A stretch of DNA of 61,365 nucleotides from a virus, in IMG/VR virus record IMGVR_UViG_3300037049_000148, positions 1 through 61,365 of that record, one strand, 5' to 3'. Positions 33,751-40,960 of this stretch are shown piece after piece. A program made the translations under genes and the position numbers. Under the pieces are notes generated by a model. That model did not search any database. It worked only from the letters and a program-made list of their open reading frames with translations, and was not told the origin of the DNA. Position 1 is the first letter of the stretch. The number at the start of each line of letters is the position of its first letter.

Positions 33751-34133
33751 TATTGGGCTGGGATGGACAGGGGAGATGGAGCGATATCGCCGAGATCCAC
33801 CTTCATCAACTGGACGGCTTCCTCGATCAGGTTGCTCAGTTGTTCAGAGCCGATCGTGATGCCGTATTTGGCGGCCAGTTGGATCAGTTGCATCATGGCC
33901 GCTTCTTTCTTCTTGGAGCCGTCCCAGTCACGATAGGCCGGGCTTTGTTCCAGGGCAGCCACAACGGTCGCAGCCAGCGACTTGAGGAAATTCCAGTGGT
34001 CAGCGCCGGCCTTGGTGGACATGTATGCGTTGAACTGATGCAGATAATACGATCCGATACCCACCAGGGCGGTCAGCAGCAAGGGCAGCAGGGCCTGGAG
34101 CAGGGTGGAGAGAATGTCGCTCGTTGGGTTCAC
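33750..34133 (-). CDS. Phage holin, LLH family
   Basis: 127 residues from GTG 34133 with AAAGGAG upstream. One N-terminal TM helix (LLQALLPLLLTALVGIGSYYL) and a cytoplasmic helical part with AAVVAALEQ-like, KKKEAAMM and LSNLIEEAVQLM segments, the LLH holin pattern. First gene of the long minus-strand late operon. The endolysin is separate, at 46041. Confidence 0.8.
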   Translation of the reverse strand: MNPTSDILSTLLQALLPLLLTALVGIGSYYLHQFNAYMSTKAGADHWNFLKSLAATVVAALEQSPAYRDWDGSKKKEAAMMQLIQLAAKYGITIGSEQLSNLIEEAVQLMKVDLGDIAPSPLSIPAQ

Positions 34134-34163
34134 AAAAAACTCCTTTTCAATTTTGGGCGGACG

Positions 34164-34220
34164 ATTAAATTACGTGAATACTTAATAAAGTTGTTTTATC
34201 GAGTATCTATGTAATTTAAT
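34164..34220. repeat. Long imperfect hairpin in the late 5' leader
   Basis: ATTAAATTAC (34164-34173) is the inverted copy of GTAATTTAAT (34211-34220). ATACT/AGTAT and ATAAA/TTTAT extend the pairing inside. Confidence 0.6.
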
Positions 34221-34245
34221 TCCTCGCCGCTTCGTTTGCATTCGG

Positions 34246-34274
34246 ATTGTAGCGGCACTGTTCCAGTCTGTCAA
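34246..34274 (-). promoter_or_regulatory. Late-operon promoter with CTGGAAYAGT spacer element
   Basis: Minus strand TTGACA (34274-34269), 17-nt spacer containing ACTGGAACAGT, TACAAT (34251-34246). Drives holin, terminase and downstream late genes. The leader is about 105 nt. Confidence 0.8.
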
Positions 34275-34301
34275 GGGTTGCGCACCATTTGGAAATCAAT
34301 C

Positions 34302-34330
34302 TTTCCAAAAATATCAAATGTGTTTATAAT
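34302..34330 (+). promoter_or_regulatory. Candidate early promoter
   Basis: TATAAT at 34325-34330 with TTTCCA at 34302-34307 (17-nt spacer). The -35 is weak and lies in the right arm of an 8-bp inverted repeat, suggesting repressor or activator control. Confidence 0.55.
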
Positions 34331-34361
34331 CCCCAACTGGAACTCATCTCTTCCAGTCAAT

Positions 34362-34375
34362 AGAACAAATGTTCT
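34362..34375. promoter_or_regulatory. LexA-type SOS box
   Basis: AGAACAAATGTTCT contains GAAC-N4-GTTC, the LexA box consensus of Gram-positive bacteria, about 30 nt downstream of the early -10. Confidence 0.55.
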
Positions 34376-34413
34376 GTTAGATTGTTTCTGTTGTCGGAAA
34401 CTTTCGGAGGCTT

Positions 34414-34920
34414 ATGCTTAACGTTTTGAGGGTACGCACGTTTGAAATGGACAATCACGGGGCGATGGAATATTCACGGAGCACGGAAGATGACGCAGGC
34501 GCGATGGTCGCCGAAGCTCCCCGCATCTCTCTCCAGGCGCCCTGGGATTTTCCGGGCGAACATTATGACAAGATCAAAGTCACGCTCAACTATCCCTACC
34601 CCCTTCCAGGCGAGGCTATCGAAAAGCTCCTGGCGGTCATCGCAGAGGACGGAAAACTCGTCATGCACATTCCGCTGGAAGCTGCTCTCCAATGCGCGCA
34701 TTTCAACCTATACGATATCGTCCGAGCCATGCACGAGCACGGGTTCACGGCAGACACCGTGCAAAGCGTTGTTGAATTTGGGTATGGATTTCGGATCCTC
34801 TTCCGGAAAGGGTTCCTCGGCCAACTCGTTCCCGTTCCGGAAGAATTCATGTCTTTGAAAGAACAGCGGGAAGATCTTGACTTCGGATATCGGCTGCATC
34901 AAATACATGGAGCCAGGTAA
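34414..34920 (+). CDS. Hypothetical early protein
   Basis: 168 residues, ATG with CGGAGG upstream. First gene rightward from the control region. Mixed alpha/beta, acidic, no HTH or catalytic motif recognised (core segment YDIVRAMHEHGFTADTVQSV). As the first early gene it is a good candidate for a takeover or regulatory factor, by position only. Confidence 0.7.
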   Translation: MLNVLRVRTFEMDNHGAMEYSRSTEDDAGAMVAEAPRISLQAPWDFPGEHYDKIKVTLNYPYPLPGEAIEKLLAVIAEDGKLVMHIPLEAALQCAHFNLYDIVRAMHEHGFTADTVQSVVEFGYGFRILFRKGFLGQLVPVPEEFMSLKEQREDLDFGYRLHQIHGAR

Positions 34921-35055
34921 AAGCCTGGTTCGACTTTTTGACCCTTTCGATTTTTTCAAGTCGACTTTTGGACTGTTGCGGTACAGGGGTATTTATCTCT
35001 TATTTTTTGTCGTTCGCCAGTGAACGCCCCACCGTCCGTGTTCACCATGGTGTCT

Positions 35056-35162
35056 TCCCGGCCCGCTGCCGCGGGCTTTGGCACTGCACACCATGAACTC
35101 TTGTTCACCCAGCACGCAAGATGCCTACGGCGCAGTTTTTGTGAACAGGGAAACCTGTATCC
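35056..35162 (+). ncRNA. Structured 5' leader, copy 1 of the recurring leader element
   Basis: The 34921-35186 gap has no credible ORF. It contains GCCCGC-TGCC-GCGGGC (35061-35076), then TGTTCAC (35102-35108) pairing with GTGAACA (35141-35147) around the conserved AGATGCCTACGGC core, then CAGG-GAAA-CCTG. Followed by AAAGG and the ATG at 35187. Confidence 0.55.
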
Positions 35163-35186
35163 CATTCCAACTGAAAGGCATTTGCC

Positions 35187-35534
35187 ATGTCCACCGAATA
35201 CCGCATTGTAGAAGCCAGTTTTGTTCCTGAGGTTCACGTCGTTGATGAAGGTACGTTGTTTGAAGAAGCTCAATTCATGGCTGATGAGCTCTCGCGTTCA
35301 TCTGGTCATGAGTGCTATCTCGAAGGCTATTGCAAAGTCCATGGTTGGACCCGTTGCTTCGGCGGCTACTGCGAAGAGTGCTGTGATGAGTACAACGAGG
35401 AGCGTATTCGTGCGCAGATGGATCATCTGGGAATTGATCCGGCTCGCGCTCTCGAAATGGCTACTCAAAGCGACAGTGTGTACGCAATCCCGAGCATCCG
35501 AGAACGTGACGATATGTGCTGGGATGAAGTGTGA
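35187..35534 (+). CDS. Cys-rich hypothetical early protein
   Basis: 115 residues. A cluster of six Cys and His (HECYLEGYCKVHGWTRC...CEECC, about 41-66) suggests metal binding. Acidic termini. The start is behind the leader-element hairpins. No family recognised. Confidence 0.65.
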   Translation: MSTEYRIVEASFVPEVHVVDEGTLFEEAQFMADELSRSSGHECYLEGYCKVHGWTRCFGGYCEECCDEYNEERIRAQMDHLGIDPARALEMATQSDSVYAIPSIRERDDMCWDEV

Positions 35535-35612
35535 CTTCTCCAGGCGAACCAGATGCCTAACGGCGTTTCGTTCGTTGAGCGTCTGCTCATATCCTACTCT
35601 GGAGAAGATCCA
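35535..35612 (+). ncRNA. Recurring leader element, copy 2, sequesters the ribosome site
   Basis: CTTCTCCAG (35535-35543) pairs with CTGGAGAAG (35599-35607), which contains the GGAG ribosome site. Inside are hairpin A, CGAAC/GTTCG (35545-35549/35570-35574) around GCC-TAAC-GGC, and hairpin B, TGAGC-GTCT-GCTCA (35576-35589). Confidence 0.65.
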
Positions 35613-35735
35613 ATGCGTAACTTAATTCCTGTAATTGTGCTTGTGCTTGCTCTCGTCGCTGTTTCCATCATTCTGCATCCAGTGTTCGTTATGCTGGCAG
35701 CCGGCTTCGACACGCTCAAGGCGTTCGGTGGATAG
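35613..35735 (+). CDS. Small single-TM membrane protein
   Basis: 40 residues. Nearly all of it is one hydrophobic helix (LIPVIVLVLALVAVSIILHP) with a short tail. Starts behind leader element copy 2, with GGAGAAG as ribosome site. Small membrane peptides in early phage regions often modulate host envelope functions. The role here is unknown. Confidence 0.6.
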   Translation: MRNLIPVIVLVLALVAVSIILHPVFVMLAAGFDTLKAFGG

Positions 35736-35738
35736 CAC

Positions 35739-36050
35739 ATGTGCAAAGTCATCAACATCCGAGATCGCAAATCTGGCGATGTGTATATCGGGCGCAAAGG
35801 GCATGGGGAAGACGGGTACTTTGGTAACCCGCATCCTATTGGGTGGTGCTCGATATGCAAAGTACATCACGATCGTGCTGGCTGTATTGCAGCATTCAAG
35901 CGCATGTTCTGGAAACGCATTCACGAAGATGCTGAGTATCTGCGGCGTGTGCGTGAACTTAAAGATAAGCGGTTGGTTTGCTTCTGCAAGCCGGAAGCCT
36001 GTCATGGGGATGTGATCGTTGACTGGTTTGCAGCCGGATGTCCATTGTGA
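35739..36050 (+). CDS. DUF4326 protein
   Basis: 103 residues. DVYIGRKGHGEDGYFGNPHPIG and the C-terminal LVCFCKPEACHGDVIVDW are the two signature blocks of DUF4326, a family common in phages and of unknown biochemistry. Conserved Cys and His suggest metal or nucleotide binding. Begins 3 nt after the small TM gene. Confidence 0.85.
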   Translation: MCKVINIRDRKSGDVYIGRKGHGEDGYFGNPHPIGWCSICKVHHDRAGCIAAFKRMFWKRIHEDAEYLRRVRELKDKRLVCFCKPEACHGDVIVDWFAAGCPL

Positions 36051-36126
36051 ATTGCGACGAAACAGATGCCTCACGGCGTTTGTTTCGTTGAGCTGCGGCT
36101 CGCATTTCAACCTATGGAGGTTTCGT
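36041..36126 (+). ncRNA. Recurring leader element, copy 3
   Basis: TCCAT (36041-36045) and TGAA (36048-36051) pair with ATGGA (36114-36118) and TTCA (36106-36109), covering the GGAGG ribosome site. Hairpin A is ACGAAACA/TGTTTCGT around GCC-TCAC-GGC, and hairpin B is GAGC-TGCG-GCTC. A second GTTTCGT lies against the start codon (36120-36126), giving an alternative partner for the 5' arm. Confidence 0.65.
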
Positions 36127-36480
36127 ATGAAACTGAAATCGTTTACTGATGTTGATCCTGTTTCCCCGCACACCGAAGCGTGCATCTTTGCTTCTGAGCG
36201 TGGGCAGTACAGCGCCGATACAACCGCGATCATGCTGGAAGCGTTGAATGCTTGCAGGAAGTATCGTCGCAAGCGCGTCCTGCACCTGGCGTTTACCCCT
36301 CAAGGTTACTTGTCCATCGTCATGATGGAAAAGGGGGAGCGATGCAACGTTCCGACGTTGGATACTTTGTCGATGACGCTCTACACCGAAGCCGACATTC
36401 GGGCAGCGTTTGAGTGGCTGCATCGGAAAAGTGGGATTTCGTATGTCGAGGGCATGCTCGATGGCAATTGCCCGTTCTAA
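36127..36480 (+). CDS. Hypothetical early protein
   Basis: 117 residues, ATG with GGAGG upstream in leader element copy 3. Mixed alpha/beta with a basic middle (CRKYRRKRVLHLAF). No known domain. Confidence 0.65.
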   Translation: MKLKSFTDVDPVSPHTEACIFASERGQYSADTTAIMLEALNACRKYRRKRVLHLAFTPQGYLSIVMMEKGERCNVPTLDTLSMTLYTEADIRAAFEWLHRKSGISYVEGMLDGNCPF

Positions 36481-36595
36481 ATCTGCGTGAAGAGAGAGAC
36501 GGGTCTATATCGTTCGCCCTTCTTTCTCTCTCATTACTCTCAAAAGTCCCAAATTCTGGCTCGAATTCACCTCAAAAAGGCTCAAAGGAGATCCA

Positions 36596-37024
36596 ATGAA
36601 AATCGATGTATTTTCCGACGGCGGGTGCAAAAATAATGGCCGTCCCGATGCGGAAATGTATGGCTCAGTCGCTGTGGATGTGAACGATAAGCCGCATTCC
36701 TTCCACTTTCAGGATCGGGAAATGGCGGTATTCCATCCTGACTTGAAAGACTTTGAGCATCAGACCAGCCCGATGGCCGAGATCATGAGCGCCTTTTATG
36801 CTCTCTTGTACATTGCTGAATTGCAGGCGCGCGGCAATAAAGAGCAGGTCGTGCTGCATACAGATTGCGAAGATGTCGTGGGGTGGCTTACGCAGAATTA
36901 CAAGATCAAAGCGCCTCATCTGCGCGAGCCGATCCTGAATGCAAGAAATCTTCTGGCTGGCCTGAACAATGTCAGGATCGTTCAGGAACCACGTGAAGTG
37001 CTACTGGCACGACTAGGCCATTAG
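36596..37024 (+). CDS. RNase H-like protein
   Basis: 142 residues. DVFSDGGCKNNG opens with the first catalytic Asp (D8), MAEIMSAFYALL supplies Glu62 and LHTDCEDVVGWL Asp90. The fourth acidic residue near the end is missing: the tail PREVLLARLGH aligns with the usual REENxLAD. Either weakened activity or a binding-only RNase H fold. Would remove RNA primers or cut RNA-DNA hybrids. 36481-36595 holds a purine/pyrimidine inverted repeat and no gene. Confidence 0.8.
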   Translation: MKIDVFSDGGCKNNGRPDAEMYGSVAVDVNDKPHSFHFQDREMAVFHPDLKDFEHQTSPMAEIMSAFYALLYIAELQARGNKEQVVLHTDCEDVVGWLTQNYKIKAPHLREPILNARNLLAGLNNVRIVQEPREVLLARLGH

Positions 37025-37050
37025 GCTCGTTCGTGCCGTATATGTGCCGA

Positions 37051-37079
37051 TTGACAAAACAGGGGGTTGGAATAATAAT
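37051..37079 (+). promoter_or_regulatory. Promoter for the SSB gene
   Basis: TTGACA (37051-37056), 17-nt spacer, AATAAT (37074-37079). Placed upstream of leader element copy 4 and the SSB gene. Confidence 0.65.
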
Positions 37080-37112
37080 AAGCCACTTGTAAGCTAACTG
37101 AATAAACCAAAA

Positions 37113-37157
37113 GAACCAGATGCCTTACGGCGTTTGGTTCATTGAGCGCAAGCTCAA
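37113..37157 (+). ncRNA. Recurring leader element, copy 4
   Basis: GAACCA (37113-37118) pairs with TGGTTC (37135-37140) around AGATGCCTTACGGCGTT, then TTGAGC-GCAA-GCTCAA (37142-37157). Followed by AGGAG and the SSB start. An outer helix is not clear in this copy. Confidence 0.65.
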
Positions 37158-37181
37158 AATCATTCTCAACAGGAGTATACA

Positions 37182-37655
37182 ATGCAAATCAAACTTTCCA
37201 ACGAAGACGCGATGGTGTCGGCCAAAGGTCACGTAACCCGTGCGCCGCGCTCGACCAAAAAGGAAGGCACCAATGTTGTCAACGTGCGTGTCGCTTTCGA
37301 TCGCTCGTGGACCAAGAAACAGAACGGCCAGGAAGTGATCGACGATAATGGACAGAAGGTCTGGGAGCGCAAAGGCAACATCATCGAGTTCGCGGTGTGG
37401 GGTCCGCAAGCCGACAAAGTGCGCACCATGAACATCCGCAAGGGCGCAGTGGTCGAAGTCACCTTCAGCCTGGCTGACCTGTTGGCCGAACGCTATCAGC
37501 CGGAAAACGGCGATGCTTACGAGAGCATCAAGACCAGCCACACCACGTCCCTGCGCTTGCTGGAAAACGGCAAGGACGACGGAACCAATGATGTCGGCGA
37601 TGCTCAGGCTGACATCCCGCTGGAAGAGCAGCCGGTCGCTGAAACCGTAATCTAA
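37182..37655 (+). CDS. ssb: Single-stranded DNA-binding protein
   Basis: 157 residues, OB-fold pattern: VSAKGHVTRAP, NVVNVRVAFDR, IIEFAVWG, VRTMNIRKGAVVEVTF. Acidic, disordered C-terminus (NDVGDAQADIPLEEQP...). Binds ssDNA during phage replication and recombination, with the Sak4-like ATPase and helicase as likely partners. Own promoter, leader element and terminator. Confidence 0.85.
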   Translation: MQIKLSNEDAMVSAKGHVTRAPRSTKKEGTNVVNVRVAFDRSWTKKQNGQEVIDDNGQKVWERKGNIIEFAVWGPQADKVRTMNIRKGAVVEVTFSLADLLAERYQPENGDAYESIKTSHTTSLRLLENGKDDGTNDVGDAQADIPLEEQPVAETVI

Positions 37656-37675
37656 CAATCGAATAGCTCGAACCC

Positions 37676-37706
37676 AAGCCCTGTGATGACCTCACGGGGC
37701 TTTTTC
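37676..37706 (+). terminator. Rho-independent terminator after ssb
   Basis: AAGCCCTGTGA pairs with TCACGGGGCTT (one G-T) around a 5-nt loop, followed by a T-run. Confidence 0.85.
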
Positions 37707-37724
37707 GTTTGAAAGGAGAACCCG

Positions 37725-39398
37725 ATGTACCCGATGCAAGTCACAGGCAGTTTGGTGGATGATGTCCACATTGGCGAAACTCCAATCGCCATTCTTCAAG
37801 CCAACAATTTCCTCAAGTGTGGAAACGATCCGTTGGTGTATTTCAGTGTGATTACCAAGACGTTGACTGATGCCGGTGTCACAAAGACGGTATGGGCTTC
37901 CACGGCCCGTCAGTTGCTCGGCAAGGCAGTCCTCGCTCTGGTCAATGCGGCCAGCCTGGAGATGGATCAGGCGGCAGCAGAGCGCAAGAAGGGGAATACC
38001 AAAGCGACCAAGCCGGCGGATCTGTATCGCAAATATTCGGCGGCTTTGCGCGCAGCAGCCGGATTGAAAGTGTCCAGCTCGCTCCTGGCAACCGAGACGC
38101 TCAGAGAGCTGTATCTGGAACAGACATTGGGGGACGGCGATCTCGAAACCGCCGATTACATAGACGCATACACTGGCGAGACCGAATTGACCTTCGAGCA
38201 ATTGATTGCCAGTCTACCAGAGCGCCATCCGATCAATAGCCGTGACGAAGGCGAGTTGAAGCTCCTGCAAATCATCTTCATGCCTGGAAAGGATGATGGA
38301 GATGGATTTGACGGCGTCGCCCCGATCATTTCCACTCCAGGCACGGAACTGGAGCGGCAGGCTGAACAATGCCGTGAACATCTCGGCTGGGATGACAATA
38401 CCGTCAAGGCTTTCCTGGCGGCCAACCGGCAGTTCATTGGCGGCGAAGATGAAGAAGAGCCGGGAGAAGACCGCGGCTTCGTTCCCGCAACCTTGCAAGA
38501 GCGCGAACTGGTCATTGATCGGCCAGCGTACTATCAAGCCATGAAACTAGTGGCAGCCTTCAACAAGCGTCGCAGTGAAATCTTCGAGCGCATGAAGATC
38601 CTGAAAATCAACCAGCAGAACTGGTACAAGGAATTCCGTATTGCGCTGACTGCCAGCGATGAATACACGGATTTGCTGAATGAAATCGAGCGCCTGGAAG
38701 CGGTGGACATCACAACGGCGGCAGCCGTGGCGCTCCTGGTCGCGACCACAGGATCATTGGAAGAAACCGGTGAAGATGTGATCGCGCAGGATGGGTACGG
38801 TTTGATCGCATCTGATTTCCGCCCAGGGCTGATCCAGTACATCGAAGCCTGGCAGGATGACCTGGTCGAGCTGATCAACGACTCCAGTCCGAACGGCGTG
38901 TTTCCGACAACGGAAAGCGACATTGAGCGTTACGATCAAGTAACGCTTCGGATGCTGGCGGAGAAAATGCCGGAGTATCACGTCAACCCAATGCAGACGC
39001 GCTCGTGGAATATGGCGTATTTGCAGGCGCTGGCGAACGGCGCGACATTCCAGGAAGCCGATGAGAGCGCATGGGCAGCCTGGCGCTTCGCAATGTCTTC
39101 GGAAGCAGCGGATGCTTACAACAAGGAATATCTGCGCACGAATGATCGCAAGCAAGCCATGCGCGCATTCTGGCAGAAGGCTCCGTTGTGCGTTCCTCGT
39201 CCGCAGGAACACATCAAAGCCATTCGTGGGGATAAGATGGGTTTGGTGCTGGTCGAGAAGGAACGCCGCATTGACTGGTGGGTCGCCACACGCAAGGCAA
39301 AGAACAACGAGTTGGCCTTGACCGAAGAGACCAAGACCAGGCTCAAGGCGGTTCTGGCGAACATTCCGCAAGCCAAAGAATTCCTGGCAGTCCTGTAA
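37725..39398 (+). CDS. Large early protein of unknown function
   Basis: 557 residues, ATG with AAAGGAG upstream, isolated between two strong terminators. Helical and acidic, with a poly-acidic stretch (GGEDEEEPGEDRG) near residue 245 and several long amphipathic helices. No ATP-binding, nuclease or HTH motif recognised. Its size and central place among replication genes suggest a core early function. Contains an exact dispersed palindrome at 38901, encoding FPTTE. Confidence 0.75.
   Translation: MYPMQVTGSLVDDVHIGETPIAILQANNFLKCGNDPLVYFSVITKTLTDAGVTKTVWASTARQLLGKAVLALVNAASLEMDQAAAERKKGNTKATKPADLYRKYSAALRAAAGLKVSSSLLATETLRELYLEQTLGDGDLETADYIDAYTGETELTFEQLIASLPERHPINSRDEGELKLLQIIFMPGKDDGDGFDGVAPIISTPGTELERQAEQCREHLGWDDNTVKAFLAANRQFIGGEDEEEPGEDRGFVPATLQERELVIDRPAYYQAMKLVAAFNKRRSEIFERMKILKINQQNWYKEFRIALTASDEYTDLLNEIERLEAVDITTAAAVALLVATTGSLEETGEDVIAQDGYGLIASDFRPGLIQYIEAWQDDLVELINDSSPNGVFPTTESDIERYDQVTLRMLAEKMPEYHVNPMQTRSWNMAYLQALANGATFQEADESAWAAWRFAMSSEAADAYNKEYLRTNDRKQAMRAFWQKAPLCVPRPQEHIKAIRGDKMGLVLVEKERRIDWWVATRKAKNNELALTEETKTRLKAVLANIPQAKEFLAVL
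38901..38916. repeat. Dispersed palindrome, exact copy
   Basis: TTTCCG-ACAA-CGGAAA in the 37725 gene. Confidence 0.85.
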
Positions 39399-39401
39399 TA
39401 C

Positions 39402-39438
39402 AAAAGGAGTAGGTGCGCAAGCACTTACTCCTTTTTTT
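39402..39438 (+). terminator. Strong rho-independent terminator
   Basis: AAAAGGAGTAGGTGC, GCAA loop, GCACTTACTCCTTTT, then more T. Marks the left edge of the second AT-rich island. Confidence 0.9.
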
Positions 39439-39452
39439 TGTGTGCCTCAAGG

Positions 39453-39480
39453 AACGCCACATGCCTGACGGCACTATTTT
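39453..39480 (+). ncRNA. Divergent leader-element-like hairpin
   Basis: CCACATGCCTGACGGCACTATTTTTGG carries GCC-TGAC-GGC and a short outer CCA/TGG. Weak copy of the recurring element, with no nearby plus-strand start codon. Confidence 0.3.
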
Positions 39481-39499
39481 TGGTAACTATAAATTCTTA

Positions 39500-39733
39500 C
39501 TATATCAAATCTTCTGGTTTGTAGACCGCGGGATGTTTGATCTTCTTGCGTCTTTTATTTTCTTCTTTCATAGTGTAATTCTCCAGTTTTTTCCATTCAA
39601 GAGTTGATTCAAAGTCTTCAACTCTTAATCCTGCAATGGGGTGCTTAGATTTTATAATATCTTTGTTTGCTTTGAATAAAAGATGTACAAACTCACCACA
39701 ATAATATTTAGGGTAACTATATACCTGACGCAT
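39500..39733 (-). CDS. Small hypothetical protein
   Basis: 77 residues, basic C-terminal half (KEENKRRKKIKHPAVYKPEDL). ATG at 39733 with a weak AAGAAA upstream. The amino-acid composition looks natural and the AT-rich codon use fits the island. No family recognised. Divergent from the protease gene. Confidence 0.45.
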   Translation of the reverse strand: MRQVYSYPKYYCGEFVHLLFKANKDIIKSKHPIAGLRVEDFESTLEWKKLENYTMKEENKRRKKIKHPAVYKPEDLI

Positions 39734-39766
39734 GAAAGCAATTTCTTCGCATAGCGGGGGGGTAAA

Positions 39767-40597
39767 ATGACATGTAAAAATCTGTGCCTTGAAAACGTCA
39801 TTATGGCTAAAAATAATTTGTGTAATTTAATCAATGAATTTATTGATACAATATTGCACATGACAAATAAATTTCGGGTTGGAGATATTGTTTATGTATC
39901 AAGATCGAGGGCGAGACTTGATATAAATGCTCCATCAGCATTATATAGGTCTGAGATTGTTGAAATCAGAAATCGTTCTGCTAAGATCAAGCTTCTTGAA
40001 GATGTTTCTAGTTTTATACCAACATCTGCATTAGTAAAACGGCTGGGGATATTGGTTTTGAAAATCGGTGATTTTGAGAGTGAAGATAGTCTTCTTAATC
40101 CTCTAAGGGAATCTTTACGCCATTATTTTAGTTTATTGCTCTCAGAGGGAGAAGTCTTATATTGGGATGTTAGAAGTTTAGATGAACTAAGCCGATTTTG
40201 GAAGACGCAAAATAATCATAATGCTATAACTCATGTCATACTTGTTGGTCACGGAAAATCTAATTCGATAAAATTTGGAGATACATGGAAATTATCTAAA
40301 GAGATCAATGATATTTTGAATTTGGATGGAGTGTTTCCAAAACAATTTATATCTTTGTGCTGTGAAACTGGGATCGCTAACTTTGGCAAGATGTTTTCTC
40401 AACTTCCTGTTTGCGAGTCATTGATAGCTCCTTTTCAAAGTATACATGGATCAATAGCATCTCAATTCTGTCAAACTTATTTCAACTATTTATTGTTGCA
40501 AGGTAAAACTTCTGGAGTTTCTTTCAAAAAAGCACGAGATGCCACACCAAACGCTACAAGTTTTCGCAGATGGAAAAACGGAAAATTGATAAGTTAA
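39767..40597 (+). CDS. CHAT/caspase-like cysteine protease with SH3-like N-terminal domain
   Basis: 276 residues. The C-terminal half has a strand ending in VILVGHGKSNSIKFGD (His162) and ISLCCETGIANFGKMF (Cys198-199, ETG), then LIAPFQSIHGSIASQF and the helical FNYLLLQGKTSGVSFKKA. This is the His-Cys dyad order of CHAT/metacaspase-like peptidases (HG...ACETG). Residues 36-80 resemble a small KOW/SH3-like barrel (FRVGDIVYVSRSRA). CHAT proteases act in bacterial abortive defence. Here it sits in an AT-rich phage island with no obvious sensor. ATG 39767 follows GGGGGG. Starts at 39803 or 39860 are possible. Confidence 0.7.
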   Translation: MTCKNLCLENVIMAKNNLCNLINEFIDTILHMTNKFRVGDIVYVSRSRARLDINAPSALYRSEIVEIRNRSAKIKLLEDVSSFIPTSALVKRLGILVLKIGDFESEDSLLNPLRESLRHYFSLLLSEGEVLYWDVRSLDELSRFWKTQNNHNAITHVILVGHGKSNSIKFGDTWKLSKEINDILNLDGVFPKQFISLCCETGIANFGKMFSQLPVCESLIAPFQSIHGSIASQFCQTYFNYLLLQGKTSGVSFKKARDATPNATSFRRWKNGKLIS

Positions 40598-40606
40598 AAT
40601 TGGGAG

Positions 40607-40831
40607 ATGAAATTAAAACTCACGGGTTTTCTAGTTGCCAATGTTGCTATGCCAATAATTGTTGGGGGATTTATGAATAGCCTTCTTACTTCTCAACATC
40701 TTGACCGCTATCTTGCAGAATTTGATTATCGTTATAATACTCGTGGCGAGAAAGACGGAATAAGAATGATAGAAGCAATCAAGAAATCGAATGGTAAAAG
40801 ATTGCAATATAAGGAATTGATTGCCGGATAG
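40607..40831 (+). pseudogene. IS1595-type transposase, C-terminal fragment
   Basis: 74 residues. From residue 24 the sequence NSLLTSQHLDRYLAEFDYRYNTR...GKRLQYKELI matches the conserved end of IS1595-family transposases (LDRYLxEFxFRYNxR and a terminal YKELI). The preceding 23 residues do not. The N-terminal counterpart is at 4958-5440, about 35 kb away. Together they lack most of the DDE domain. Confidence 0.75.
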
Positions 40832-40858
40832 CATCGGAAAGTAGCATTAAAAGAAGTG

Positions 40859-40930
40859 TGCCGCAGATGAGATTTGAACTCACATCCATAAACTTAGTAG
40901 GTTTCCGCTCCTCCCTTGAGCTACTGCGGC
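40859..40930 (-). tRNA. tRNA with ACU anticodon (identity uncertain)
   Basis: Minus strand folds as a canonical cloverleaf: acceptor GCCGCAG/CTGCGGC, D stem GCTC/GAGC, anticodon stem GAAAC/GTTTA (one mismatch at 27-43), loop CTACTAA, 5-nt variable region, T arm GTGAG-TTCAAAT-CTCAT. Anticodon ACU would read AGU (Ser), but there is no long variable arm, so the charging identity is doubtful. The CCA is not fully encoded (ACAC follows). Confidence 0.75.
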
Positions 40931-40960
40931 ACACTCATATTCTAGCACTAGGATAAAATT

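Larger units (their letters stand above)
34134..34413. promoter_or_regulatory. Divergent control region between late (-) and early (+) genes
   Basis: This 280-nt gene-free stretch holds, in order: a long imperfect hairpin with 10-bp ends (34164-34220), a minus-strand promoter (34246-34274), TTTGGAAA-N6-TTTCCAAA (34288-34309), a plus-strand promoter (34302-34330), ACTGGAA-N8-TTCCAGT (about 34336-34357), AGAACA-AA-TGTTCT (34362-34375) and a TTTCTG-TTGT-CGGAAA site (34385-34400). The density of inverted repeats indicates a genetic switch. Confidence 0.75.

Noticed and set aside
34956-35273. 105-residue minus-strand ORF in the early leader
   Set aside because: It crosses the structured leader and the 35187 start. 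No ribosome site or recognisable sequence.
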